Shown in pieces: positions 16,330 to 24,188 of a DNA stretch of 48,151 nt. The notes below the pieces were generated by a model. It saw nothing but the letters and a program-made list of their open reading frames with translations, searched no databases and was not told the DNA's origin. The stretch comes from Lysobacteraceae bacterium (GTDB lineage Bacteria; Pseudomonadota; Gammaproteobacteria; Xanthomonadales; Xanthomonadaceae). How positions within the stretch are numbered: the first letter of the stretch is position 1; each line of letters begins with the position of its first letter. Position numbers and translations under genes: made by a program. Location of the stretch: assembly GCA_016789405.1 (NCBI GenBank), contig JAEUPQ010000039.1, forward strand, positions 1-48,151. The letters run 5' to 3'.

Positions 16330-16566
16330 TCACGGCGCTACTCCGATGCGCACCTCGCGCCCCTCTTCGATGGCACGGCCGACGAGTTCCAACACCTGGT
16401 CGCGAGACACCAGCTTCACATCCGCGTCGTCGGGCCCTTCGTAGAGCCGGATGGCAACGGCACCACGGTGAGCAGTGGCCAAAAAGCGGCCCGCCGCGTG
16501 CCACGCGTCGGCGGGGTCGATCGCATCCTCAAGGAACGCAGCGTCGGAAACCTCAAGGTGACTCAT
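16330..16566 (-). CDS. Hypothetical acidic 78-aa protein upstream of ardC
   Basis: ATG at 16566; the frame is open further up but the upstream part looks non-coding. The product has the segments DPADAWHAAGRFLATAHRGAVAIRLYEG and SRDQVLELVGRAIEEGREV, a plausible alpha/beta small domain rich in Ala, Asp and Glu. It ends 5 bases before the ATG of ardC (or overlaps its GTG). No family recognised; co-transcription with ardC is likely. Confidence 0.55.
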   Translation of the reverse strand: MSHLEVSDAAFLEDAIDPADAWHAAGRFLATAHRGAVAIRLYEGPDDADVKLVSRDQVLELVGRAIEEGREVRIGVAP

Positions 16567-16670
16567 GGGCGATGACTCGGTGGGCGTTCTATCGAGCATT
16601 GATCGCATCGCAGATTTGGCAAGCCCTGTCGATGAAAAATCTCGACGTGAGCTGATATTGTTAGGAAAAT

Positions 16671-17162
16671 TCAAAGCCGAGCGCGTTGTCGCATCGCATG
16701 ATGATCTTGGATCGCTGTTCCGCTCGTGCAAATCGATTGGGACGAAAACTTTCCCGCATGACAGACAGGAGGCAGCCATGCATCGCCATGAGGCAAACGC
16801 TCATGCAATCGATGAGATGCGCGGATTGCTGAAAAAAGCGATTCCGCTCTCTCGTCGATAGCACTCGTGATTCCCGCTTGCTTCAGGTGCCGCTTAATTT
16901 CCAGCACGTCTGCGTGCTCGGCGTTTTCGAATCGTTCGCAGTGGGCCAATGACCGGCACGCGTCTCGGTAACTCCAGGGCCAAGCTCTGGAGGGGGCCCG
17001 CACTTGAGTCATGACTTCCGCGTCGCGCCCTCGTGGATACCAACGCACGCCATCCAAGCGACCATCGGGATTTTCCCCTCGCGTCTGGCGACGTTCATAT
17101 CGCTGCAGAGCCCTTACCCCCGCGTCGAACTGGGCACACGGCATTTCAGTGAGAGATTGCAT
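16671..17162 (-). CDS. Hypothetical protein (163 aa)
   Basis: ATG at 17162, overlapping the end of the upstream gene by 17 bases. The first 100 or so residues are Arg-rich and look coding (FDAGVRALQRYERRQTRG, WPWSYRDACRSLAHCERF). The last 60 residues look less natural and share the region with an open frame on the other strand (16565-16861), so a frameshift or shorter gene is possible. No family recognised. The 104 bases between it and the next gene hold no clear signal. Confidence 0.45.
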   Translation of the reverse strand: MQSLTEMPCAQFDAGVRALQRYERRQTRGENPDGRLDGVRWYPRGRDAEVMTQVRAPSRAWPWSYRDACRSLAHCERFENAEHADVLEIKRHLKQAGITSAIDERAESLFSAIRASHRLHERLPHGDAWLPPVCHAGKFSSQSICTSGTAIQDHHAMRQRARL

Positions 17163-17619
17163 TGTCGATCTCCAGTAGATGTTCCTCAAAGTAGAGAAAG
17201 CTAGTTAACGCGCAAGGGGCACAGCTGACCGTGGCCAGGCGCTTTTCGTCCAACGCGTCCTGCCGCAACAGCGCGTCCAGGACCGCGGCGCGCTCGCCTC
17301 GCGCGGCGCCCCTCTCCCAAGAGTTCGGGAAGCCTCTGCGCAAGGCGACCGCGACCTGGGGATCGCTGTCCTCGACGATGGCGGCGAGGCGTTGGCGGGC
17401 CGCCGCCAGCGGCTCGCGCTCATCGCGCAACTTGACTTGGGTGAGAGCGGGCAGGCTGCCGGGGCGGCGCTCGATGAAATGCGCGCCCAGCCAACGGAGG
17501 TGAGTGCGCACCTCCACCCATTGGCTGTCCAGTTGCTTGAGCGGGCCAGCGCCCACCGCTCGAAAGGGATCCAAGTGGAAAGTGCCGCCGGCGTGGATGA
17601 CCTCGAGGCGTCGACTCAT
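17146..17619 (-). CDS. Hypothetical protein (157 aa) coupled to the SF3 helicase
   Basis: ATG at 17619 shares one base with the helicase stop (TGATG) and has AGGAG 7 bases upstream. The product is charged and mostly helical (PLAAARQRLAAIVEDSDPQ, RAAVLDALLRQDALDEKRL), with CAPC near the end. No family recognised. The tight coupling suggests a role in the replication module. Confidence 0.6.
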   Translation of the reverse strand: MSRRLEVIHAGGTFHLDPFRAVGAGPLKQLDSQWVEVRTHLRWLGAHFIERRPGSLPALTQVKLRDEREPLAAARQRLAAIVEDSDPQVAVALRRGFPNSWERGAARGERAAVLDALLRQDALDEKRLATVSCAPCALTSFLYFEEHLLEIDNAISH

Positions 17620-19415
17620 CACACCACTCCTCTCGGCGGCCACTCGGGAATCCCACCGGGGCACGCATCGCGCTTTGACGCGCGGGCGTGGTAAAGCGGG
17701 TCCAGCCCACCGTCTGAGCTTGCGGTGTTGACCATCACCGGCTCCGCCCGAGCGATGGGGACGGGGTCCACCGGTCGCACGGCGCACTGGGCTGCAGGTT
17801 TCTCGGTCGGCACGTCTTCCTCGCAGCCCGCCGGGAGATCGGGGATCGGCTCACGAATCGCGCCGGGCGTGCGAATCACCGCATCCACATTGCAGCCTCG
17901 AACGGTCAACTCGCGGCACCACGTTTGTTTGCCGTCGACTTGGCGGTTGCTCATTTGCCCACCTGCCAAGCCAGCGATCCGCATGCCGTTCCAAAATTGA
18001 CGTGAGGTCAGAATCTCGTGAGGCTGAAGGCCGCGCTCCTCGCAAAACGCCTTGAATCGGTTGAAAGCCGCCTGCATCGGCATCCAATGACCGGCCTTGA
18101 CCTCCACGCGCTCGGCGTCGATCCACGCGGAGACTTGATCGGAGTTGTGCCGCGCTTCACGCTTGGCGTTGCGCACCTCCTCCGGGTGCTCGTGATCGGC
18201 CAGCACGCGACCGCGTTCGACGATGCGCCGCGCGCCCTCGAGCATCCAATCCAAGACCAGTTGGCCCTCGCGCTCCAGGATGTCTTGCACCAAGGTCGGA
18301 TTCATCTGGTCGGGGCGCACCGCATGCTTCCAATGCACGACGTCGAGACGCCGCCACACGCCGTTGCTCTTGTCTCGGATGAAGGGCTCGCTGTTCGACG
18401 TGATGATCCACTTGGCCGACGACCGATACGAAGCGAGCTGTTTCTGGTGCTTCCGGTTGATGCCGATGCCGTTTCCTGAAACCAAGGTCTTGAACCGGCC
18501 CTCGGCCCAGCGTTCGCACTCCACCTCGTCCACAAGGATGAGGTTCGCGCCGATGAGCGGTTCGAGCGAGAACGTATCGCCCAAGGTTTCCAGGTTCAAG
18601 CGCGCGACGTGGCCCTGCATCGCCTCGACGATTTCGGCCAGGGTGGACTTGCCCGAGCCGGCCGCGCCATGCCACCACGCCGCACGCGAGTAGCTGCGGG
18701 GCAGCAGGGTCATGCCGCAATGCTCCTGGACCAAGGCCAAGACCGCGGCGTTGTCGAAAGCGTGGCGCAAAAAGCGTCCAAACATCGAGTGGTCTGGAAG
18801 CAGTCTTGGCGTGTAGGCGCTGCCTGACGCTCCGTTGCAACGAACTTTGACGGCGTGGGTGAGGCCGAGCGCCGGGTCTGGCGCCAGCACCCGAAAGCCT
18901 TTTGGAAGGATTTCAATGTAGTGGTCTGCGCACGGCACGATGGAGCGCATGGGATCCAGCTTGGGCAGAGGTTTTTCCAGGCGCAGTCGCTTACGCGACC
19001 ACGACCAGCAGCCCTCCGACTGCTTCGAACCCGCCGCGTGCGGAACATTTTTTTCCACCCACTGGGCGGCCATTGCATCGCCGTCCGAGTCGCACACGGC
19101 CGCCCAGTTGATGCCGGTCCACCGGTGGATGACTTCGCCCTCGCCCGCCATGGACAATGACGCCCAGTAACCGCTGCGCATCAGCTGCTGCGCGTAGATG
19201 TGCGGAATCGATGGCGGTTTTGGCTTGTTGGTGCGCCCATCGATCCGGTGCTCCAGCAGCCAGTTGCTCTCTCGATCGATCTGTTGTTGTGCGCGGGCAT
19301 CATCGAGAGACGCAACGTTGGTGCGCGTGTTCGGGCGCCGGGGCACGCTCTCCGGCCTGAATGCCGGCGTTGGGTTGACAGTGCGCCCGTTGCCGGGCAC
19401 CTTGGTGGTGTTCAT
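17619..19415 (-). CDS. SF3 helicase / phage-plasmid primase C-terminal type (D5/P4 family)
   Basis: 598 residues from ATG 19415 (GGAG 7 bases upstream). The centre is an SF3 helicase: Walker A GAAGSGKST (250-258), Walker B NLILVDEVE, motif C/sensor IITSNSEP and RRLDVVHW. The N-terminal 150 residues lack an obvious primase zinc or Toprim motif, so it may be helicase only. The C-terminal part resembles the D5-N/primase C-terminal DNA-binding segment (ILTSRQFWNGMRIAGL). It should unwind the island's own origin during autonomous replication. It sits downstream of the ribbon-helix-helix gene and an AT-rich iteron-like region. Confidence 0.9.
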   Translation of the reverse strand: MNTTKVPGNGRTVNPTPAFRPESVPRRPNTRTNVASLDDARAQQQIDRESNWLLEHRIDGRTNKPKPPSIPHIYAQQLMRSGYWASLSMAGEGEVIHRWTGINWAAVCDSDGDAMAAQWVEKNVPHAAGSKQSEGCWSWSRKRLRLEKPLPKLDPMRSIVPCADHYIEILPKGFRVLAPDPALGLTHAVKVRCNGASGSAYTPRLLPDHSMFGRFLRHAFDNAAVLALVQEHCGMTLLPRSYSRAAWWHGAAGSGKSTLAEIVEAMQGHVARLNLETLGDTFSLEPLIGANLILVDEVECERWAEGRFKTLVSGNGIGINRKHQKQLASYRSSAKWIITSNSEPFIRDKSNGVWRRLDVVHWKHAVRPDQMNPTLVQDILEREGQLVLDWMLEGARRIVERGRVLADHEHPEEVRNAKREARHNSDQVSAWIDAERVEVKAGHWMPMQAAFNRFKAFCEERGLQPHEILTSRQFWNGMRIAGLAGGQMSNRQVDGKQTWCRELTVRGCNVDAVIRTPGAIREPIPDLPAGCEEDVPTEKPAAQCAVRPVDPVPIARAEPVMVNTASSDGGLDPLYHARASKRDACPGGIPEWPPRGVV

Positions 19416-19466
19416 ATCTTTGCTCCATTGCAAACCCTCGCCCTGACCGGCGGGGGTTTGTCGTTT

Positions 19467-19646
19467 TTAGGCCGCTTGTTTTTCGGGCAGCGGAGGCAAG
19501 GCTACGTCGAGGATGCGACGCAGCTTGTCGCTCGAACTCACGCCGCTGACGGCTGCGGCGAGTTGCAGGCGAGCGACCAACGGCTGCTCGACACGCACTT
19601 GAATGAGCGCGCTTTTTCGGGGGCGATCTGGGGCGGGAATTTCCAT
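19467..19646 (-). CDS. Small ribbon-helix-helix-like DNA-binding protein
   Basis: 59 residues from ATG 19646 with GAGG 8 bases upstream; a longer in-frame start exists at 19676. The pattern ALIQVRVEQPLVARLQLAA, then GVSSSDKLRRILDVAL, is that of a MetJ/Arc ribbon-helix-helix: one strand and two helices. It probably binds upstream to regulate itself and the helicase gene 51 bases downstream. Confidence 0.65.
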   Translation of the reverse strand: MEIPAPDRPRKSALIQVRVEQPLVARLQLAAAVSGVSSSDKLRRILDVALPPLPEKQAA

Positions 19647-20132
19647 GGCTGGACCTCGGTCTGAAGTGAACGACATGCGTCTTACACACTCCATGCAAGC
19701 GGAAAATTTTGCTGCGTCAAGGCATGTCCATGATTTTTATTCCCTAACAAGTCAACAGTCGAGCAGCGACGCGCGCCTGTCTTTTCTTTCCTAACAAGTT
19801 GCTGCGCAACCGCACCTCACTACACCACTCTAATACAGCAAACGCCTCATACAGCACGGTCATATAGCAATCACAACACCTTGAATCATTTGAACTTAAA
19901 TTCCTGCAGAGCCCTCTCGCTATACGACTACATCAGAAGGTTGAGAAATTTGGAAAACAATTTAGCCAACGAATACCCTTGTGATTTTCTGTTTCAACTA
20001 AATTGTTTTTGTAGAAAAGTTGAATTCCCGCATAGCCATATAGCGCCTGAGGTTTCTCCGTGATGATTCAATAAATTGCGAGCGCTACACGACGCCGCTG
20101 CGCAAGGGGCAGCGGCGTATAGCAAGAGCGGA
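19647..20132. other. AT-rich non-coding segment with iteron-like repeats (candidate origin/promoter)
   Basis: No convincing gene. GC is clearly below the surroundings. The motif ATAYAGCA occurs at 19833-19840, 19849-19856 and 19862-19869, with close variants at 20038-20045 and 20117-20124. CCTAACAAGT occurs twice, at 19743-19752 and 19790-19799. The position just upstream of the RHH and helicase genes fits a replication origin and operator region for the island. This is inference. Confidence 0.45.
20092..20118 (-). terminator. Hairpin after the methyltransferase gene
   Basis: ACGCCGCTGC (20092-20101) pairs with GCAGCGGCGT (20109-20118), a perfect 10-bp stem with a 7-base loop, 15 bases past the methyltransferase stop. 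No T-tract follows, so termination is only a guess. Confidence 0.4.
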
Positions 20133-20759
20133 CTAGCGCGCCAATTTGCCGAGCGCGAAGAACATGCCTTGGATAAAACCGGAAGCCACGGCGTTCTCGA
20201 GACGCTTAGCAGCCTCGTTGCCATACGCCACAAACATCGCTGGCGCGGGGCAGGCCGCGCCCGTGGAGCCATCCGGCTTGCAGAACGCGATGCGCCCCCT
20301 AGTGAAAACGATCGCGGTTGTGTTTCGGTGATTCAAAACCCAGTCGTGTGCCCATTGCGTGTCTAGCCGCGCGAGCACAAGCGTGATGCCATGGCCGTGC
20401 TCAGCGGCCTTTTGCATCCACACTTCCTGACCGCGGCCGTAAGGCGGGTTGTGCCACACAAACGCACTGGACAGCCACGGAGTCGCCAACCCGTCATCGG
20501 CCTTCGTCAACATCCGCGCGGCTGTCCTCCAAGGCATGGGGTCAGGCGTGCAAGGGTCCAGGTCGAAGGGACCGAAGGCGTCGATGTAGCTGCGCGGCGT
20601 CAGCCATGTCGTGGTGGTCGCGCCCGGCGGGTTGCGATCGAAGCATGCGCGCCTCTTCTGGGCCGTTCGCGTGGCGGGCAGCGTCGGCGCCGTCTTGCGG
20701 GTCGAACGATGCGCAGTGGCGCGCCGGCGCGTCGGCGCCAAAGTCTTGGTATCGCTCAT
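20133..20759 (-). CDS. Phage-type DNA N6-adenine methyltransferase
   Basis: 208 residues from ATG 20759 (GGAG 7 bases upstream). The N-terminal 45 residues are basic and Thr/Arg-rich. Then TPRSYIDAFGPFDLDPCTPD and WHNPPYGRG, the NPPY amino-methyltransferase motif, as in the phage Dam-like family (DNA_N-6-adenine-MTase). A later segment TRGRIAFCKPDGSTG is also typical. It would methylate adenines, likely to shield the island from restriction; recognition site unknown. No partner nuclease is seen. Confidence 0.88.
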   Translation of the reverse strand: MSDTKTLAPTRRRATAHRSTRKTAPTLPATRTAQKRRACFDRNPPGATTTTWLTPRSYIDAFGPFDLDPCTPDPMPWRTAARMLTKADDGLATPWLSSAFVWHNPPYGRGQEVWMQKAAEHGHGITLVLARLDTQWAHDWVLNHRNTTAIVFTRGRIAFCKPDGSTGAACPAPAMFVAYGNEAAKRLENAVASGFIQGMFFALGKLAR

Positions 20760-20908
20760 GGGAAGGCTCCAATTCGCACTGAAATGTGCGAGGCAAAGCC
20801 TGATCGTCATCCCCCAAGGCTCTGTGGAACCATGGGCTGGAAAATTTCCAGCTTTTTGCGCGCCCCGAGGGGCACAGCCCGCGCAGTCTGGGCTCTAGAT
20901 TTCCAGCG

Positions 20909-21505
20909 TCACTCCATCACGCGCGGTTGAATATCGTTCAGCAAGTCACGCATTGCGACATCGTATGGTGCTCTTGCCTCCTCGCTGGTCCATGGCTGCT
21001 GAAGCGCTTCGAGCCATGTGTAGGCCACCACATCCGCGGCTTCCATCAATGAAGCGTGACCCACCAGGCGTTCGCGTTCGTCCACCGCCCATAAGGCCAT
21101 GGTATTCAGCGCGTCCAAGGACACGCCGGCGTGGCGCAGCAGCGCAACCACCATGCCTTCCAGAGATGTCACACGCTGGCGCAGCGATTCCACCTCGCTG
21201 TGCTGCGCGGGTCGTATTCGATGGAAGTAATGCCATCGGTAGAACACCTTCCCGCCCGGGGTCGTTTGCTTCCACGGAGGCGTATCCGGGTGACCGAGCT
21301 GCCGGCGCTTGGCGAGCGCGTCCACCGTGATGCCGAGCTTGTAGGCGGCCACCGCTGGACTGACCCATTCCAGTTTGCCGGCCTCGGCGTCGGCGAGCTC
21401 ACGCTCCTGGGCGGGGCTCAGCCTGGGCGACGCGAGCGGATCGGCGCGCGGGCGACCGGGTCGGACGGGCAAACCCATAATGTTGGGATCTCGATCCCGC
21501 TTCAC
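20909..21505 (-). CDS. HTH-type protein with shared C-terminal domain, member A
   Basis: 198 residues from GTG 21505, whose G is the last base of the upstream TAG stop; an ATG 9 codons later is the alternative. Residues about 45-95 read as an excisionase-like helix-turn-helix: VSPAVAAYKLGITVDALAKR, then a basic wing. The C-terminal 60 residues match the next gene: ERLVGHASLMEAADVV, then a Leu/Glu helix and PWTSEEARAPY. Probably DNA-binding; role in excision or regulation near the integrase is inferred. Confidence 0.65.
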   Translation of the reverse strand: MKRDRDPNIMGLPVRPGRPRADPLASPRLSPAQERELADAEAGKLEWVSPAVAAYKLGITVDALAKRRQLGHPDTPPWKQTTPGGKVFYRWHYFHRIRPAQHSEVESLRQRVTSLEGMVVALLRHAGVSLDALNTMALWAVDERERLVGHASLMEAADVVAYTWLEALQQPWTSEEARAPYDVAMRDLLNDIQPRVME

Positions 21506-22275
21506 TAGCTGCCGTCCTCTTTAGCGAACGGGCGCGGGCCTTTTCCTTCCGTCGCACCGCTTAATCTGTCGTCTAGATCCAGCGCCCGCTGGCGCGTGCG
21601 AGCCGCCTCCAGCGCCGTCTCGATGCGTCGAATCACACCTAAAAACGCGTTGACGTAGGGCGCACGAGCCGCCTCGTTCACCCAGGGCATCGCCAGCGCC
21701 TCTTCCAGGGTCGCTTCCACCAGATCGTCGCCCGCCTCCTGAAAGGCGGCGTCGTCCACCGCCCAAGCGTGTCCCACAAGGCGATCGCCGATACGAGCCC
21801 ACGGGTGCGCATCGATCAGATCGTCCAGCGAAGCGAAGTTCAGGACTCCCACTCGTTTGGCCTTGTCGCGCGCCCGCGCGACCAGGTCGTCCGCAACCTT
21901 GCGTTCGATGGCAGCCTGCAGGCGGTCCACTTCACGGTGAGCTGCCATGGCATCGGTGCGAGCGCCGCGGGTGAGCACGTCGCCCGATCGGGACTGCTGG
22001 AACTCCTCGAGGGCGCTTAGCGAGAAGCGCATGCGCTGGTTGAGCGCCGTCGTCCCGGGTTTGACGGGATTTCGGATGGGCTGCGGTCCAATCCCATCCC
22101 TGACCCACGCTAGGAAGGTCTTGTAATGAACCCCCACGTAGTAGGCCGCCGCCTTGGTGCTGACCGTGGGCGGGTGACCCGCCCTTGCGTTGTCGATCTC
22201 CCGCTGCCAGCCGGCCTCGTCCGGCGGGGGCGAGGCGGTCAGCGGATCGCGCTGGAGGGAGAAGGAGCCGTCCAT
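21505..22275 (-). CDS. HTH-type protein with shared C-terminal domain, member B
   Basis: 256 residues from ATG 22275, 20 bases after the integrase stop. Residues about 35-95 hold an excisionase/AlpA-like helix-turn-helix (VSTKAAAYYVGVHYKTFLAW) followed by a basic wing and FSLSALEEF. The C-terminal domain has GDRLVGHAWAVDDAAFQEAG and LEEALAMPWVNEAARAPY, clearly related to member A. The middle is helical and charged. Function unknown; proximity to the integrase suggests a directionality or control role. Confidence 0.65.
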   Translation of the reverse strand: MDGSFSLQRDPLTASPPPDEAGWQREIDNARAGHPPTVSTKAAAYYVGVHYKTFLAWVRDGIGPQPIRNPVKPGTTALNQRMRFSLSALEEFQQSRSGDVLTRGARTDAMAAHREVDRLQAAIERKVADDLVARARDKAKRVGVLNFASLDDLIDAHPWARIGDRLVGHAWAVDDAAFQEAGDDLVEATLEEALAMPWVNEAARAPYVNAFLGVIRRIETALEAARTRQRALDLDDRLSGATEGKGPRPFAKEDGS

Positions 22276-22295
22276 GGCTCCGAGTGTATCGGCAG

Positions 22296-24011
22296 CTACT
22301 TGCGTGCAACAGCCGGGAGGATCGGCCAGTCCACCGGCTTGAGCTCGTTGTAGAACGACGGCGCGCTGGACGCCATCAACTGCTCGACCCGGTGCAGGGC
22401 TTCCTGGAGCTCATACCACTCCGGCTCCTGGTAGCGGCGAGACGACTTCGACCCCTCGTCTTCGTCCTCCGCCCGCGGGGGCAAGTGGTTGAACAGCCGG
22501 CTGGTGATGCGGTCCGGGATCTGGAGTTTGCCCGCGTAGCGCCCCAGCGTGCGACGCAGATCGTGCGGCGTGGGGCCGAACTCTACGGGCAATTGCTTGC
22601 CAAGCCCCTTCATGATGGCCTTGCTGTCTTTGTAATGGCCTTCCTTCGCCTTCTGGCTTCGTGCGGGATATACCCAGCGGGCACGCATGTCCCCGGGAGG
22701 CAGTCGGCGTTCAAAGCGGTGCTGGATAAGGCGGAGGGAGAACGGGCCCAGGGGCATGTTGTGGTCGCGCCGGTTCTTGGTCTTGGCGAAGAACACCTGC
22801 GGCCCGGGCTTTTTAGTGGTGGGGTTTACGGCGGGCTTGCCCTCGCGCTTCGCCTTCGAGTCCATGCCGTCCAGCCACACCCACGACACACTCTGGCGTT
22901 GGTCTTCCGGCACGCGGTCATACCACGCCAGTTGCGCCGTTTCGTTGCGCCGGGCACCGAGGAACAGAGTCGTCAGCAGGTAGTAGACCCCGCTCTCGTT
23001 TTGACCGCGCTGCGCCGAACGTCGGCCCCACAGGTATTCGATCGACTGGCCCAAGGTGTTGTCTTCTTGGCCCAGGGGGTTCCGCACGCGCGCCTTCTGG
23101 TAATACTCGTGGAGCTGCTTCCCGTCGCGCATCTTTCCTTCTTCCCACAACACCTGGAAGTCGTTGCCGACAAGCAGCGGCGCCCTGCCCGCGCTCTTCG
23201 CCTGACGGGCCTCTTTCTCCAGCACGTAGCGCACCGCGCGAAACGCGGTGGCGAAGGTCTGTTCGGCAGCGCTCACACCGGCCGCGCGCACCCGCTCACG
23301 CATCGCTTCGCTCTGCACCCCAAGCTTGCGAAGCTCGTCATCGGTGAGCTCAACACGCTGGACGCCCTTCATGTAGAGCTTGGTCGCGTCGTTCAGCCGG
23401 TTCGACTGCAGCGCGGCCGACAATCGGGTGGCGGCAAACGCCTTCAGCACCTGCTCTTCGTTGAGATCCTTGATGGCCACATGGCCCAATCCGACCTCTG
23501 GACGCGCCAAGCGAGCCATTGAATTGCGCAGCATCTTCAAGGTGGACTCGGTAGCCGGACGAGCCCGACGCGCGAGCATGTCGTGGTAGAACTGGATCGC
23601 TCCGTTCACCGTCAGCCGACGGATGCTTTGCGTGGACAAGTCATCCCGCTGGACCACGCGCGGATGCGCGTCTTTCTGCTTCGATTCGACCAGCAACCGG
23701 TGCGCCCGCAGGTGGGCGTCTTCCAAGCTGATTTCGCGGGTGTCGCCGATGGCGAACCGCATGACCCGCCCGTTGATGCGGCGCTGCACCTCGTAGGTGG
23801 CCTTGGTCTTCCCCACATAGACGCCGAAACCACCCGGTGCTCCATCGTTTCCGTCGAGGAAACGCCACGCCTTCCCTTCGGGATTTGGGACGAGTGTGGC
23901 CCATCCTTTGGCCCCAGAGACCACCGGTTGCCCAGTCTCGTCTAGCTTCGCTCGCTGGGTGCTGCGAAGCTGTCGCAGTTGATCTTGGGTGAACTTCAAT
24001 TTGAGCCCCAC
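22296..24011 (-). CDS. Tyrosine recombinase / island integrase
   Basis: 571 residues, longer than P4-type integrases (about 400). N-terminal arm-binding part has GFGVYVGKTKATYEVQRR and GDTREISLEDAHLRA. The catalytic residues I can place are R354 (FLGARRNE), H483 and R486 (TPHDLRR), and Y527 (SRRYQEPEWY). An extra segment lies between the first Arg and HxxR. It is the last gene of the island before mutS and reads away from it, so the attachment site should lie at 24012-24188. It carries out insertion and excision of the island. Confidence 0.92.
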   Translation of the reverse strand: MGLKLKFTQDQLRQLRSTQRAKLDETGQPVVSGAKGWATLVPNPEGKAWRFLDGNDGAPGGFGVYVGKTKATYEVQRRINGRVMRFAIGDTREISLEDAHLRAHRLLVESKQKDAHPRVVQRDDLSTQSIRRLTVNGAIQFYHDMLARRARPATESTLKMLRNSMARLARPEVGLGHVAIKDLNEEQVLKAFAATRLSAALQSNRLNDATKLYMKGVQRVELTDDELRKLGVQSEAMRERVRAAGVSAAEQTFATAFRAVRYVLEKEARQAKSAGRAPLLVGNDFQVLWEEGKMRDGKQLHEYYQKARVRNPLGQEDNTLGQSIEYLWGRRSAQRGQNESGVYYLLTTLFLGARRNETAQLAWYDRVPEDQRQSVSWVWLDGMDSKAKREGKPAVNPTTKKPGPQVFFAKTKNRRDHNMPLGPFSLRLIQHRFERRLPPGDMRARWVYPARSQKAKEGHYKDSKAIMKGLGKQLPVEFGPTPHDLRRTLGRYAGKLQIPDRITSRLFNHLPPRAEDEDEGSKSSRRYQEPEWYELQEALHRVEQLMASSAPSFYNELKPVDWPILPAVARK

Positions 24012-24061
24012 CGCGACGCCCTCCGCATTTGGTCGCGCGCCCCTGTGTTTGACGGGCCGCT

Positions 24062-24120
24062 GTAGCCAAATTCTGCCACGGCTGGGAGGTATGCAGCAAT
24101 TTGGCTACACTGCGGCTACA
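24062..24120. other. Inverted and direct repeats between integrase and mutS (candidate att region)
   Basis: GTAGCCAAATT (24062-24072) is perfectly inverted at 24098-24108. GGCTACA is repeated directly at 24104-24110 and 24114-24120. The segment 24012-24188 carries no gene and is lower in GC just before mutS. These repeats may be integrase arm sites, an operator of the integrase gene, or the att core. No second copy was found in the window. Confidence 0.45.
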
Positions 24121-24188
24121 AATTCGGTTCACAAACACTCCCATCGGCTCCCAATTGCTCTCATTTACGCCCTTAGAACTTGCTTCAA

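Noticed and set aside
16565..16861. 98-codon plus-strand frame opposite the hypothetical gene at 16671
   Set aside because: Reasonable composition but no ribosome site and opposite to the operon direction; kept as a doubt on the end of the minus-strand gene.
19743..19799. Two CCTAACAAGT copies as attC cores
   Set aside because: They resemble the RYYYAAC core but no paired GTTRRRY end or inner arms are seen, so no attC is called.
19881..20063. 60-codon AT-rich plus-strand frame
   Set aside because: Starts with TTG, has no ribosome site and lies in the iteron-like segment; composition follows the AT-rich DNA.
12965..24188. Conjugative (ICE) status of the island
   Set aside because: ArdC and the integrase fit an ICE, but no relaxase, coupling protein or type IV secretion gene is in the window, so only a mobile island is claimed.
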